Shown one piece after another: positions 1 through 12,800 of a stretch of 64,000 bases of DNA. The notes beneath the pieces are model-generated. The model ran no database searches and was not told where the DNA came from. It saw nothing but the letters and a program-made list of their open reading frames with translations. Where the stretch lies: the NCBI GenBank assembly GCA_001510575.1, contig LNGK01000003.1, positions 3,177,732 through 3,241,731 on the forward strand, in the 5' to 3' direction. Within the stretch, counting starts at the first letter, position 1. Every line of letters begins with the position of its first letter. A program made the translations under genes and the position numbers. This DNA is from Knoxdaviesia capensis (Eukaryota; Ascomycota; Sordariomycetes; Microascales; Gondwanamycetaceae).

Positions 1-1363
1 GGGCTGAAGGAACAAAACAGAATGAATATACGGCTGATAAAAAATAAAATAAAATATCATAAAAAAACACAGCCATAACAATCAGATACTTCGATATCTT
101 GGCCTGAGGCGGCTGTCTCCAAAACTTGACTCCAGAGCCTTGTTAGAGCATTCCCCACTAAACAAGCTGCTGTGGTTAACAGGGGAAACAGAGGAAGTCT
201 AGGGTACATGTCTCGTTGGACCAGCATGAAGATGCCCTTGTACATCTGGTGGGCTCCTCTATGGGTATGATACATGCTCCCCTTACTCAGACTGAGGTAC
301 CAGTACCCCTCTCCCAACTGGCCTGCAAGGCTGGCTTTTAACTGGCTGGTTCTCTCCCACCTGTAAATACAGCGGCCCACCCAATGCTACGCCACCACTT
401 GAGTGTTCCTATAGCGCACTCGACTGCAAATCTGCTCCTGTAAATGATTATTTCCTGGCAGTGGAGCCCTTTGCCCCTTTCACGAGCCGCCTCATTGCTC
501 TAGACTGTATTGATAGTTTCTACACGCTTCGTAAACTCGTGAAGGGAGGTTTAGAAATTTCAAGGAAGCAGGGAGAAAATACCCTTACTATGGCATCGCA
601 ATCAACCTCTAAGTTCAACATTTCTAAATCATCTCTTTGTCATGCTTCTCCTCTCCTATTGCATCCATTTCACCCCTCTTCACTTTTGCTTCGTGGCTTC
701 TCTTACCTAACGTCTCGTGTCTATCTCTGTCGCTCCTTTTTTTTTTGCTCTTTTCTTTTTTTTTAATGAGACCATGACGATAGGTTCTACTCTTGTTTCC
801 TTCGTGTTGTCTTGCACTACCTGCTCAAGCCTGTGGTGAAGACTCCCTTGTGCCAGGTTCTCTATTGTCTATCGCCTCTCTTCTTGAAGTTGATTCTTGA
901 TTCTCCGTTAATACTACCGTACGCCCTCTCTCTCTCTCTCCGTTCTGCATTGGCTCTGTTGGTGTTGTGTGCATTGGAGTTGCTGTTCTTAGACGGTTGC
1001 ATGTGCTAAAGGGGAATCTTCAAAATAGCAGTGATTTTGCGTGGACCAGGGCTCGACATCACCAAACTCTCCCCGGCTTCGACACTGTGCGGCCTTCGAT
1101 CGAATCTCTCGCGTTCGGTGTGTTATCCTCGACGTCTGTCTCGTCCCAAACAGAAACTCCCCCGAGTGTTCGTCTGTTTGGCCTGCCGCCTTCGTTTGTC
1201 CAATTCCGTCGATTGGTGGCGCTCGCGACACATAACCCGGATATCTTCCCGCCCTTGGTTCAAGCGTGTGTGTGTCGATTGAGCCTCACTCGTCATCACA
1301 TTCATTTTGCTTCACCTTTTATCTCTGGTTCTTCCACATCCTCAGTCCTCCAAATCTCTCACC
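1..1363. other. Left edge, no supportable gene; mnn9 upstream region
   Basis: No open frame here shows recognisable protein similarity or a credible exon structure. A 107-codon frame on the minus strand (57-380) has no domain or neighbour that supports it. From about 590 to 1360 the plus strand is pyrimidine-rich, with T and C tracts around 735-765 and 930-945, as is usual for promoters and 5' leaders of fungal genes. This fits the upstream region of mnn9. Confidence 0.5.
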
Positions 1364-2542
1364 ATGGCTCGGCCCATGGGTGCTGTCCGCATGCGGCGGA
1401 ACCCCATCTGCGTCGTCATCGGCGGCGCCCTCTTCATCTTTGTTCTCTTCTTCCTCTTCTCCTCGCCATCATCCTCGGCCGCCAAGTCCGTGGCCGGCGC
1501 CGCGTCAGTACCGAACCTGCCCGTGTCGTTCTCCTCCAAGCGATCAGGCGCGCGCTCGAAACCTCCGCCGGTCATCCGGTACGACATGAACAAGGTCACC
1601 GTGACCGCCGACCCCGTGGGCAACCGGGAACAGGTGCTGCTCCTGACCCCCATGGCCCGCTTCTACGAGCAGTACTGGGACAACCTGATGAAGCTGTCGT
1701 ACCCGCACAACCTGATCACGCTGGGCTTCATCCTGCCCAAGACCAAGGAGGGCAACGCCGCCACCGCCGCCCTGCAGGAGCACGTCCTCAAGGTGCAGAA
1801 GCACGGCCCGGAAAAGGACCGCTTCCACAGCGTGGTCATCCTGCGCCAGGACTTCGACACCGCCATGGAGTCGCAGGACGAGCAGGTGCGCCACAAGCTG
1901 GAGAACCAGAAGATCCGCCGCGCCGAGATGGCCAAGGCCCGCAACTCGCTGCTGTTCACCACCCTCGACCCCAGCATCTCGTGGGTGCTCTGGCTGGACG
2001 GCGACATCATCGAGACCCCCCCCACGCTGATCCAGGACCTCGCCTCGCACGACAAGCCGGTCATTGCCCCCAACTGCTTCCAGAAGTACTACGACGCTGA
2101 GCAGCAGGCCTGGACCGAGCGCGCCTACGACTACAACAACTGGCAGGACAGCGAGGCCGCCCAGATTCTGGCCAGCAAGATGGGCCCCGACGAGATCCTG
2201 CTCGAGGGGTATGGGGAAATGGAGACGTGGCGCATGCTCATGGTGTTCATGAAGCCCGAAGACCCGAGCCCGCGCTACGAGGTGCCTCTGGACGGTGTGG
2301 GCGGTACTGCCCTGCTGGTCAAGGCCGACGTGCATCGCGATGGTGCCATGTTCCCGCCGTTCCCCTTCTACCATCTCATCGAGACCGAGGGCTTTGGCAA
2401 GATGGCTCGGCGGTTAGGTTGGGAGCTGACCGGACTTCCCAACTACAAGGTATGATGATCATCCCCCCCTTTCTTCAGTGCCCCCCTCTCGAGGTCATCA
2501 TCTAACTTCAATCGTTTACAGATCTACCACTACAACGAGTAA
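1364..2542 (+). CDS. mnn9: Mannan polymerase complex subunit Mnn9
   Basis: Golgi type II membrane glycosyltransferase of the Anp1/Van1/Mnn9 family (GT62), a subunit of the mannan polymerase complexes that extend the alpha-1,6-mannose backbone of N-glycans. There are two exons, 1364-2449 and 2522-2542, giving 368 residues. The intron starts GTATGA, has CTAAC at 2502-2506 and ends TTACAG. The second exon encodes only IYHYNE, the short C-terminus typical of Mnn9 orthologues. A short basic cytosolic tail is followed by a membrane anchor at about residues 15-32, then a luminal catalytic domain with the DGD metal/nucleotide-sugar motif at residues 212-214. The start at 1364 sits in an ACCATGG context; the frame stays open upstream but has no earlier ATG. 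The length matches the family. It is flanked by non-coding DNA, with pex4 on the opposite strand downstream. The family call is secure; Mnn9 rather than Anp1 or Van1 rests on length and C-terminus. Confidence 0.93.
2450..2521 (+). other. mnn9 intron
   Basis: A 72-nt intron with GTATGA donor, CTAAC branch site about 15 nt before the end, and TTACAG acceptor. It serves as a reference for the splice signals used in this genome. Confidence 0.88.
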
Positions 2543-3753
2543 TTGCGAACTTAGCTGTTCCTTCCAACGCCTGTCATCTTCGTCCCGGGATCCAGTCGGC
2601 TCGACGTCTGGCCCGGAACCCAGAAGAAGAGAAAGCAAGATCCGGTGGTCTGTGTCTTACTGTCTATTTGGATGGATACGAGACACAGCTGCGGGACCGA
2701 ATGTGAGCTGGCCTGCGTCAAATCGCGGCTGCCGCTCACTCCCTCCCCGATTCCACCTTCTTTCCTTGTCTCTACAACTAATAGAGTTATGTAGTCACTC
2801 CGTCATGATGTATTTTTTTCTTGCTAGGGAGATGTCTTATACTTTTACTTTTTTTGCTTTCCTATCTGTCCATCCGTCCTCCTCCTTTTCTTGTCTCTTG
2901 TTTCTTTCTTCCTCTGTTTGGTTTTCAATTCTTCTTTTCGTTTCTTGCTTTCGTCAACTTTTAGAGCATCGGGATCTCCCACGTTTCAAGTGGCAGCAGA
3001 GCTGGATGCCTGGATAGGGTAGAGATCAGGATCGACCCGGGGGCGCATCATATATATTTTTATAATTCCATCTTGTGCTTTTTTCTTCGTCTTTCTCGCT
3101 GTTCAACTGTCTTGAATTACTCTCAAATCTTTCGGGTGTTTCCTGTTCATGTATACTTCGAGTTGTTTCTGGATCTTTGCTTTTTCCACGGTACATTGTC
3201 ACATTTTCCAATGCTGTCCATCTCTTTTCACATGTGCTTGACCCCGTGAAATGGCTGATATGGTGGATGGGAGTCGTCAGTATTGTCCTGGTAGCTATGG
3301 TCAAGTATGGAGAACGTATCACGGAGGACACCGTACTGATCGGTATTCATGTGGCCGGTCATCGTGAATCCCAGATCGCCGGTCGGTGGTGAGCAGGCAG
3401 TAACAGTCAGATAAAACAGTCGTGTTCTTCGCTAGCAAGTCAAATGAGATAGTAAGTACAAAAGTAACAGGCAAAAAAAAAAGTACACGTTCAGATATGA
3501 AGACGGCTCAAATGCTGCCCCTCCATTCAGTAGATGGGCAGCAGAACAGCCAAGTCACAGCACAGGAATCTCAACCCGTTCCCAGGGCGACGCGCTTCGG
3601 CCCGCCCGCAGATCAATCTTCAAGGCTCGTGCCGTCGACGGGTGGCCAGTGACGAAAGAGTGCAGGCTCGGTGCCGTGGAGCGGCTCCGTTGAGGAACAG
3701 CACGCAGTCGACGACACCCCCCCTCCCCCCTTCTTCCTTCCTCCACGCCACAC
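2543..3753. other. Intergenic region between mnn9 and pex4
   Basis: Converging 3' flanks of mnn9 (+) and pex4 (-). The stretch from about 2760 to 3230 is T-rich on the plus strand. I see no coding exon, RNA gene or repeat that can be supported. Confidence 0.5.
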
Positions 3754-4395
3754 TCACACCCCCGCATACCGATTCGCCGGATCGCGACACCAGAAGGTAA
3801 CCAAAGCGCGCGCCGCAACAACGTCGCCACTGCGCACCAGCGCGGCGATATCGACGTTGAGCGGGCTGTCGGTCTCCGGGTGCGCGAGCAGCATGCGCAC
3901 GGCGCGCACCGTCTCGAGGATGCTGTAGGCCGGCGACCACGCGGTCTTGAGCAGGTCGAGGCAGATCTCGCCGCTGTCGGCCGCCACGTTCGCGTGCAGG
4001 ATCGGCGTGGCGAAGCTGACCTTCGGCGGCTGCATCGGGTACGTCCCCGGGATCGAGATGGTCAGGAGCCAGCGGCCGTCTGTGTTCCCTCCCCTCCCCC
4101 GGCGCCGACGGAAGAAAAACAGTCAGTCAGTCTGTCTGCGGTGGTTGTGTGTGCGTGTGGGATGGGCCACATGTTAACGTCGCCGGGGATGTTTGTGTGT
4201 GTGCCGCTCACCGTCGTAGCCTTGGCCGATGCCCCGGCCGTTGATCACGGCCTCCCAGTTCAGAATGTCGTCCTCGCTAGCCGGCCCCAGCCGCTCGATG
4301 AACGTCTCGGCGCCAGCCTCGCCCTGCCACTGGGTGAGCTCCTTCATCAGGCGCTTCGCGGCGCCGACGGACGACGAGCCCGCTGCCGACGACAT
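3754..4395 (-). CDS. pex4: Peroxisomal ubiquitin-conjugating enzyme E2, Pex4
   Basis: E2 enzyme that monoubiquitinates the import receptor Pex5 at the peroxisome membrane, anchored there by Pex22, so that the receptor can be recycled. On the minus strand exon 1 is 4395-4212 and exon 2 is 4079-3754. The 132-nt intron starts GTGAGC and ends CACAG, and the join restores a GYDDGRW stretch. The product is 169 residues, a normal single-domain UBC length. The E2 fold is visible: YPMQPPKVSF, then HAN at 90-92 in place of the usual HPN, then the active-site Cys101 in GEICLDLLK, then WSPAYS. The sequence after the cysteine (RMLLAHPETDSPLN) is the usual E2 C-terminal part. The HAN variant and the overall pattern fit Pex4 better than cytosolic E2s, from memory of the family. 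The start at 4395 is the first ATG before the conserved N-terminal helix (AAKRLMKEL). Confidence 0.88.
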
Positions 4396-4760
4396 GATAT
4401 ATGGATGGGTATATGGAAAGAGAAAGGAGAGCCGCGCGGTATAAGTGATGACACACCGGATCCCGGCCACGTCCCCAGTTTGCTGGATAGTTTCTCTGCA
4501 GGAAACAACCACTTTTAAAATCGTGTCCTCGGGAGCTATAGATGTGAGCCCAGCGGGAAAATCAAAGGCAAGATGCTAATATTCGTTCAATTGATGGTAT
4601 CTCGGAACGTGAGCAGTAATCGTGAGCGTCAGCTTCTAGCTTTTTTTGACAACCGACGTCTAGCTTCACAAACGCGTTGCTTCAGCCGCGCCTGACTGGT
4701 CGAAAGCTACAAGGCTGGCAGTGGGTTGTTTTGCCGGGTATCTGCCGAGCGCCAATGTTC

Positions 4761-4774
4761 GTTCACATGTGAAC
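4761..4774. promoter_or_regulatory. 14-bp palindrome upstream of pex4
   Basis: GTTCACATGTGAAC is a perfect inverted repeat about 370 bp upstream of the pex4 start codon. It is flanked by TTCGTTC on the left and GAACGAA on the right, which form a second, looser inverted pair. A dimeric transcription-factor site is possible; no specific factor is identified. Confidence 0.3.
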
Positions 4775-5529
4775 ACAGACTGTTCAATACGAACGAATGT
4801 CGCTTGGTCATATGATCTCGTCTTGTAATCTTAATAAAAATAGTAATTGTATCTCTGGATAGGTTTCAATGCACGATCGACTTGGTTGTGTTGTATGGAC
4901 GAGGCTGACCAAAATTAAACTACGATGCATTGCCAGCGACGTGTATAGTACTTGAGGAGACACATAAGTATTGTATTGTGACAGGACATGAACCGGTGAA
5001 TACCTAATAAACACACTAAACGCCAACCCCAACCCTAAGAGCAAAACTGCCTTCAAACACGACCAAACACCAGAATCAAATACGATTCCACGGGATTAGT
5101 ACAGGAAGACACACCTGCTTATCTTGCAACTGTTTACAGTTTGCCTACGAGGACGGAAATCGACACTCAAACCCAGATAGACGTCCATACCAGATGTCCT
5201 GACAGTATAGGCAGGCCGAAGATATATCGAAGAGACCCCAAATTCTCAGCAGCCCTTGCCACACAGCGTCAGCACAAAGTCTACTGATTCTCAGTTTCGG
5301 TGACGGAGCCCTTGCCATACACGTGCAAGCGCGTAACTTCAACTCAGGTTGTTGGGGAAAGGCTGGATGAAAAGTGTGCCACTTCACTGGCAACCCAACG
5401 AACCCGGGATTGAGTTTCCCCTCACAAAGCTGTGTGGCCTTTGAGTGTCACTTGCCGGGGGACACGGCCACAGGTGAGGGGAGGTAGTGAAGCAGGCATT
5501 CAATTACTTCATTGAGGTGTAGGATGTAA

Positions 5530-5549
5530 TACAGTACTGTACTGTACAG
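5530..5549. repeat. ACAGT/ACTGT pentamer palindrome cluster
   Basis: Contains the 12-bp palindrome TACAGTACTGTA followed by another ACTGTAC unit. It is one member of a family of pentamer-based palindromes scattered through the gene-poor parts of the window (others listed separately). Confidence 0.6.
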
Positions 5550-8500
5550 GGTCGGAGTCAGCCTTTCCTCTTCGGTTTGGCTTCGTGATATGCGGTTGCC
5601 CGTCCTACTGGACAAGGCACTGTAACCGTTGCATGCTTAGGTCGGCACAGGGGATGTGATTTCTCACCCCCTCCCATGCAGTGAAATATCTCCGCTCACC
5701 CTGTTGGGGTTTCGAGTTGCGTCTGCAATCGAGCAGGACAGGCCGTGATATACGTGAGCCGTTGGATCAAGAAGACAGGAAAAATAACAGTCGCTAACCT
5801 GCTACACAAGTAAGTAACAGCAGCATACGCCATACAGCATCTTCGAGTGGTTGGCTACTGACTGTGGCCATGAAGCGCCACGCACACCGGTGCTGGATAT
5901 GAGAAACAACCAAGCTCACAAGGGTCGATTCCACGCGGCCCCGGTGCCGAAAATAACTTAGCAGACCGAGCTCATACTGGACCGAGACGGATTTTATATT
6001 GCGACAGGCTCTCCAGAGCTGCTCAATCCGGCAACACCAGCAAGAGAATGCTCGCCTGTACGATTATATTGCGGCATCAATCAACCCGGGTCGCAAACAG
6101 CACTGGCTCGTCTCGTGGGAAGGGAATACGTGGAGAACATAACACAAAACAGAGGAGCCCAGGTAATTTCCAAACAGGTCCTTCGAAAATTTCCCAGGTC
6201 CCACGCACCGACGATGAAGAGTCTTGGCGCTGAGCCCGGGATTTATTTTATTTTATTTAACTTTTTTATTTTATCTTATTTTATTAGGGCGGGTTCTCTT
6301 TTAAATTGGCCCCGTTTGGGATATCCTGGTTTTTCTGTTTCTGGTGTTCGTTCCCCCTCGCCCAATTTCTGAAATCCTCCGTGTGTCGTCTCCAATAGGG
6401 TTTATGGAGAGAGAGAGAGAAAGAAAGCGTCATGGATAGATGACGGGGGAGATTTGTTTTGCGGCCGAAATAATTACGACATTACGAGTATCGTCAGTCA
6501 ATCGCGAATTCGAAGTTTTGTTTTCAACGCTGCGGCGGCTATGTCCGGGCTCGCTGTACTACAATCTATCGAACATGTCCGTGGGATAATTCGTCTGATC
6601 GCCAACGGCCGTGTGTCGACGGGAGAAGAATGTGATATATTGTTTCTTTTGTGAAAATCATAATTCTGTGCATGCGCTACAGTATATCCGCACAATTAAC
6701 GAGAGATTGTCTCCATATACCGATGTTCATATCATCGTCATATTAGACCACACACGCCCGATGGATGGAGACTCTTGGTTTTCTCTTCGTTTTAATTGTG
6801 GATAAGGTGTGTGATATCCTATCGAGCTGTCCTCACGAGTCGAGCTGAGGGACGTGCGACAGTTGGTTTCATTCTCTACCAAGAAAGGCAAAGAAAAAAA
6901 ACGGGCCGGTTTCTTGTCACTCAGGCGGTCAAGTCAGGAATGCGGAAAAGACAACCTGACCGACGGCCGCCGGGCGGCGACAATATTCAGAGGAAGCGAT
7001 CAAGTAGATTGTACTTACACACGAGAATATCATTGAGTGCACCCCCCGCTCGATCACCACAGACCGGCCATCCCTGCAGTTGACCCCGAGGCGATTCAGC
7101 GGTTGGTTTCCTCCCTCTCCTCAACAATAGCTCCAAGCAGATACTGGATGACGAGGAGAGTGAGTGAGTGCATGGTGAATACTGAGCAGCTTCACTTCAG
7201 ATGCAAAAAATACGAACCCGTGATTTATCATCCCCAAATCCGTTCCGACTGGTCGTAAAAGCAACGGCACAATGGTGGGCCGAACTAACCCTAACAGTCG
7301 CCCAACCCCACACTTAGGGTCGTAATCACCCCCGTTCTTTTTCGCTGCAGCCCCTGCCCCTGAACCAAGTTGCCGCTTATCTTTTTTTTTCTCGTTCTCC
7401 CCTTTTTCCCCTGTTCACGCAAAAGAAGTTGTGGTAACATTGGTGCAACTTGTTAATCGAATACGCCGCTCTCCCGCCCGCTGAGCAAGTTCAGCGGTGA
7501 CCTTTTCCCTCTCGAGTCTAGACTAAACTCGGCCGCAACATCATGTTCCATTGTGAAATTTCCTTGCCAGACCATGTGGTACAGTTTTTAACCGGGTCCC
7601 CATCCACCTCCCTCCCAAACCAGCTGTTCCTTCGGATCACCCGGCACCTAGAAGAACAGCAGACAGCCGTTGTTCAGAGGGGGGGTTCATGGCTGGAAAG
7701 TGTTCACCGCGCTTGTCCACTGACAGATTCGCCGGGCGTGGGCTCCTCCTGCGCTCGGGGCACTCTGCGGCTAGACGACGGTTCAGAAGGGGGAATGAGG
7801 GATAGGAGGAGACAGCCACAGAGAAAGGAGCCGGTTCTTTTGTTCCTTTTGGACTTGTGGCTTCGACTTACAAACTCTCCATCACGCGCACTTTCGCACA
7901 GAGAAGTCTCCAGACGATCCCACCAAAGTCAAGCCCAGTGGCCGGCGAGACTCTCGCTTAACGAGGGTGGCTTGCCCAGAACACACGCACATACGCACAC
8001 ACTCTCGTCTTCTGCCGTGTCCAACGAACCTCTTTGGAGAGAGATAGAGCGAGAGGGGAAGAGAAAGGATCTGCACACTATCGGCGGCCCCAAAGAAAGC
8101 AAGAATGCAGTCTTGCCCGCTTCTGTCCCTAGCCGAACCTGAAAAGATAAAAAAATCGCTACGCCCTGCAGGTGGCCGTCAAACTCAGTCTATCGCATCA
8201 TACATGCATCATGCAACTGCAGGCGTTTTAACAAAGAAATAAAATCAGGCGCTTCCGATAACAGCGGGCGGCGAGGCGAGCGGGCGATGCATGCCTGAGG
8301 AGACCGTGCAGGAGAGAGAAAAAGAAAACAAAAACAGCACCCCCAACTGCAGAGAGTTACACTCCGCTGCAGCATCATGGACAGGCAGGTAGTTTGTCCA
8401 CTGTTGCATTAGCGGGTTTGCAGCCGCCAGGATTTTTTACACCTCGCCTAGGGGAGGGTGGTTGACCATGTGCATGCAGCTTCGACAAGGAACCGAGGGT

Positions 8501-8600
8501 GTCTGGGGGGAGCAACGACGACGACGACGACCAGAAAGAGGAATCAACAGCGATAATCGACGTGTATCAAGAAGTTTTAGACCATCCGTTATCTAACATA

Positions 8601-11600
8601 CGAGTACTTCGATACACCTAGCGCAAGGTGAGGGAGGGAAAGCTCCTGGACGTGCGTGTGTTGTGCGCTTTACCCAGATAGACCAGCTTCGTACGGGGTT
8701 CGGGTTTACACTCCTGCGAGGCTCGATCACCACGAAAGATAAAGAGGAAACAACCCGGACACAATGGTATCTACCGTATCTACAGTACTGTAGAGAGGGG
8801 GAGACGGGGGGGGGGAGAAGACAAAAGCCTGATATCTTGATAAACCCACCCACCAGGCTTACGAAAACCAACGCACTCCTTCGCCCGTTCGTCTCTTCCT
8901 GCTGCAATATCATTATCTCGCACACCTTCCTGGCCAGGCCGGGCCCCTCTCCACGCCACATATCTGCACAATGCGGGCGGCGGCCAGACCGTCGCTCTCG
9001 CACTCTCAACTCCGTCTGTGCTTTCGCCTCCTCCGAAGTGCTTTTTGGGGGGGGATGGCCTGTATGTCCTGCGATTGGCCGGTGATATAATATCTCCTTT
9101 GTTCCTCCTGCATCAGCCAGAGAGCAGAGTGGCCCACTCACACTGCTTTGCTCACCTTTTTTCCACACTGCATGAGCAAGTACCAACGACCCTCCAACAT
9201 TCTTGCCGAGCTCCTTGCATCTGTCCCTGTATGTCCAGTTGGTTCGTGCCTAAGCCCTTGGCCAACCTTGGAGAAGAGGGTTGTGGTGATTGACAAAGGA
9301 ACTTCTGTGCGATCCGTCGAGAAACACCGGAATGCTGAGACCCCAACCCCAACATTCCAACCCCCATCGACTGATCTCACCGTAGCGAAGGAGCCCTACC
9401 GACCACGCTGGACCATGTTCTGGCGGCTTTTGCATCTTTATTTTTTTTGTTTCTCAGAGAGCACACGGGATCTCGTTTCAACCACGGCACCTCTCCCCGC
9501 CGCCCGCCGCGCCCGGCGGAACCACCCCCGGGACGGCCGAACATTCCGATTGGCCTCTCGGGGGGCGGCGTGTGTGTGTTGTATGTGGCCGGGACCCGCG
9601 CGGTATGACATCCAGTCCGATGTGCTCAGATGGGTGCTGAACCGGTCGTCGGACGGAGCAACCCGCTGTGTTTATCGCCGTGGTTATGTTGGTACCATCC
9701 GCGAGGCATCGGGGAAACCCCGGAACAGGAACACCAGTGTAGATTCCAATAAGCCGCAGAAGGGGACCCGAGCCGTCTCGGAAGTAGAATCTATCTGATA
9801 CTTGGATAGACAAGTTTGATATTCTGTATACTGTAGATACGTCGAGTTTCGTCTTTGATGGGCGGGTTTTCGGGACCTCTCCTTTCTGTTTTGGTAGGTG
9901 ATTTGATTCCATTGGTAGATGAAGCGAGCTTGGATGTCCGCCCATATAGGTCATCCCTCATACTGCGAACTTCTGAACGAATCTCGTGCCGGTTTGCCAC
10001 TTGAAATAGCTGTTTATTGAGTAGTAGCTTTCGCACCCGGTGATGCAGAAGAAGTGTTCTATCCCGCTTATATGATATGTGACTTTTTCTTCCAACTTTC
10101 CTTTCCAACTCACTTGGAGGTGTATTGGAGCAGATTTACACAGACTGGAGAGGAAAACACACTTACTCACTCGTGCTCTTCCAGATTGCACTCTAGCAAC
10201 TGGAGGGCAGGTGAGACTTTCTTCGTTTGCCAGCAACGTTCATTCCTCCCGTGTCTAACGGCCAGAGAACACCCACACACCGCCTTTTTGATGCATTCCC
10301 ACTACGACCTAGCACATATAAGACAGCCAAAGGGTGTGGTGTTCTGATGTAACACACTGGCTGCCGAGATCCAACAAAAACTGCGAGCCCTTAGAAGGCG
10401 CTCTATAGGGTGCGGGTGCGGGTGTGTGCGGGTGTGATATGTGAAGTTTTTCTCTTGTAAGTAAGTGGTCTCTCAAAGTTTCATCTCCATCTCCAGAGGA
10501 GGTGTATGTTCGCTCCGCTTTCCAAATCCGCCACCGTCCATTCAGAAAACCCGTCCTATTTACATCCACGCAAGAAGGAAAGAATCGCCCCTTCTCTCGA
10601 GCCAGACAAGTATACAAGCAGACACAAAGAAACATAAACGAAAAAAAGGAACGACAGCATGCACACACCGGACCCGGGAAGAGGAGGAGGAAACGACAAA
10701 AAAAAAACAAAAAAAAGAAACAAGAAAATACCCCCCCCGTGCCCTGCTGATCCGACTGCGGTACCTGATTCTCCCTCAGTTCTAGACCGATCAACTATTC
10801 CCAAACGAGTATCCCGCGAGAGGGGAAGCAGGACAGGTGCCTGGCCTGATCAGCTCTTTCTAGACATCTCCATGGGTGTGCCGTTCACCTACATGCATGC
10901 AGTTCCGTAGTGGTTGCTGGTGGCACTTGGATGGATAAACCGTTATATCGACCTCACCCCCGCTTCTCTTCTCTCGTTATGGTGCCTAAGAATGTGTGTG
11001 GTCAGACACAAACACATCTCAGAGTTCAAGTGGCGGTGGGTGGTTTGGGCAAGAGGTTCCACTCCCCCGAGAAGAGAGGCATCCGGCTCACAAGGGCCCC
11101 TAAGCGACGGGCTGCTCCATTTCCTGGATGAACGAGGTGGGTGTGATTCTCGGAACTGCCATCTTCGAAATGACCGTCCTCCCTTCCCCTGGTAGCCTGG
11201 ACAGGCATGGATTTACAGCTACGTAAATGGAGCCGCCGGGGGTTTTGTTTGGACACATGAGCAGGCCAAACAGAACCTCCGTGCGCCTGGGCGAGGAGAT
11301 TATCGAGCAACAAGCCTGCCTATGACGACAGACTACAACAGCAATAACACTCCGGGATAGCTTCTTCTCCGAACGGGCACGGCCACGATCGACCACCTCG
11401 GATACAACGCTCAAAGCAAGCGAGGCCGTGTCAACAAGAAGAGAAATACGAGATGGATCTCTTTCTTTTGCAAGTTGCGCAATCATATCTCCGCCATATC
11501 ATCGTTGTTGCTTCTCTCTCAATCTCCGGTTTTTAGGTGGGATGTCATACCTAAAATCACAACCATCACTATTAACATAGAACCTTGGTGTGCTGTTGAG

Positions 11601-12800
11601 TAGGGTATACCGTCGTACTCGTTAAGTTTCCCACCAATGTTTCATTGTTGCCAGTCTCCACCGTGAAATTGCGGCGTTTGGAAATATGCACTCGGCGTGA
11701 AGACAATACCCGTCTCAGTTCCATTTTCAAACCAGCTGTTTACCCAAGCCAATAACCACTTGTCCCTGGGACAAGCTCCCAGTGGTGTTTCTCGTGCAGA
11801 ATCCTGTTCCCTCTCCGTATGTCTGTGGGGCGGTGGTACACAGCTGGTGGTTGTAAACCACGAGTTTACTGACCAGCAACCTTTGGGGCCTTCGAAACCC
11901 TCTGAGGACGGGACTCTGGACTCTTCCCACTGCTGCAATCTCCGCATCAAACGCAGGGCATACGTGGAGTACCCCCCAGGGCAACCACGAAATAACTGGG
12001 GGGCAAAGGAGGAAAGAAAAAACACTCCTCGATATATTCCGTATACGAAAGTCTCAAGCACCTACACAATTGGGGGCCAAAATCACCACCTACCGAGTTC
12101 ACTTCCCACCTGTATGAGCATCATTTCCAACACACAGCTCGGATCCATGATTCAGAGTCAAAAAAAACAAATCCAATAATGGCCGGTCTAAGGGACCGCT
12201 CGGCTGGCAATATTTGGGAGATTTGGCTCTATCTAGGCGGGCTATCTACCAGAGAGCGCCCTTTGCCCGCTTGTCTTTGTTTACCCTAAATCGAGTAAAA
12301 TAGTTGGTCAAATAACGAAGCTAGTGGACCGTCTGCCTGGTAATCTTGGAACCGAGCTGCGGCTGTATCCTGGGCCTCTGTTCAGCCGGAATGGACGTCT
12401 AACACGATGCAGAAGCCGAACTAGGACGATCATGGACATATCTTTCAGAGCTGGGAAGAGATTTCGGGTACCAGTATCTTTTTCTCTCTCTGGTTTTTCC
12501 TTTTTCTCTCCCCTCCTCGCGTAAAAAAGGATGCGCTGTCGATCCTCGCTCTTAAACGGAAGTTTGCCACCCCCATCCCATTCCATCCCCCCCAATATTG
12601 CAACCACATTAAACTTTTCACGGCTTTTCCGGGCTTCGATTGGGCCGTCACCAGTGGTGATTCTCCCGGAATGGTGCCAGGGTGTGTGTTCCATGGCTTG
12701 GGCTGAACTCTGAAACTGGACTGGGAAAAGAAAAAAAAAAAGATTCAGATCCTGGGCCAGGACTTCTTCACAAAAAGCGACACAGACTCTGCTCTTTTAT
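8601..12800. other. Gene-free region, second part
   Basis: No supportable gene. TACAGTACTGTA recurs at 8781-8792. Homopolymer-rich patches occur around 8800-8820 (G) and 10690-10740 (A then C). Several 100-160 codon frames exist on both strands (for example 10309-10794 and 11100-11486, minus), but none has domain character or splice partners. Confidence 0.5.
8781..8792. repeat. TACAGTACTGTA palindrome
   Basis: Exact second copy of the 12-bp palindrome seen at 5530, in intergenic DNA. Confidence 0.6.

Larger units (their letters stand above)
4396..8600. other. Gene-free region, first part
   Basis: No coding exon can be supported. The first few hundred bases are the pex4 promoter side and contain a perfect 14-bp palindrome at 4761-4774. 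AACCCTAA boxes lie at 5031-5038 and 7287-7294. An ACAGT/ACTGT pentamer cluster lies at 5530-5549, and a CGA-type microsatellite at 8514-8532. Open frames here are short, lack domain signatures and occur equally on both strands, as expected by chance. Confidence 0.5.

Noticed and set aside
967..2100. 377-codon plus-strand frame
   Set aside because: Overlaps mnn9 in another frame and is Arg/Pro/His-rich, as out-of-frame reading of GC-rich coding DNA is.
1544..2374. 276-codon minus-strand frame
   Set aside because: Antisense to mnn9, repetitive Val/Leu/His composition, no domain.
10309..10794. 161-codon minus-strand frame
   Set aside because: Its length comes from A-rich and T-rich runs (Phe/Lys stretches); no domain or splice context.
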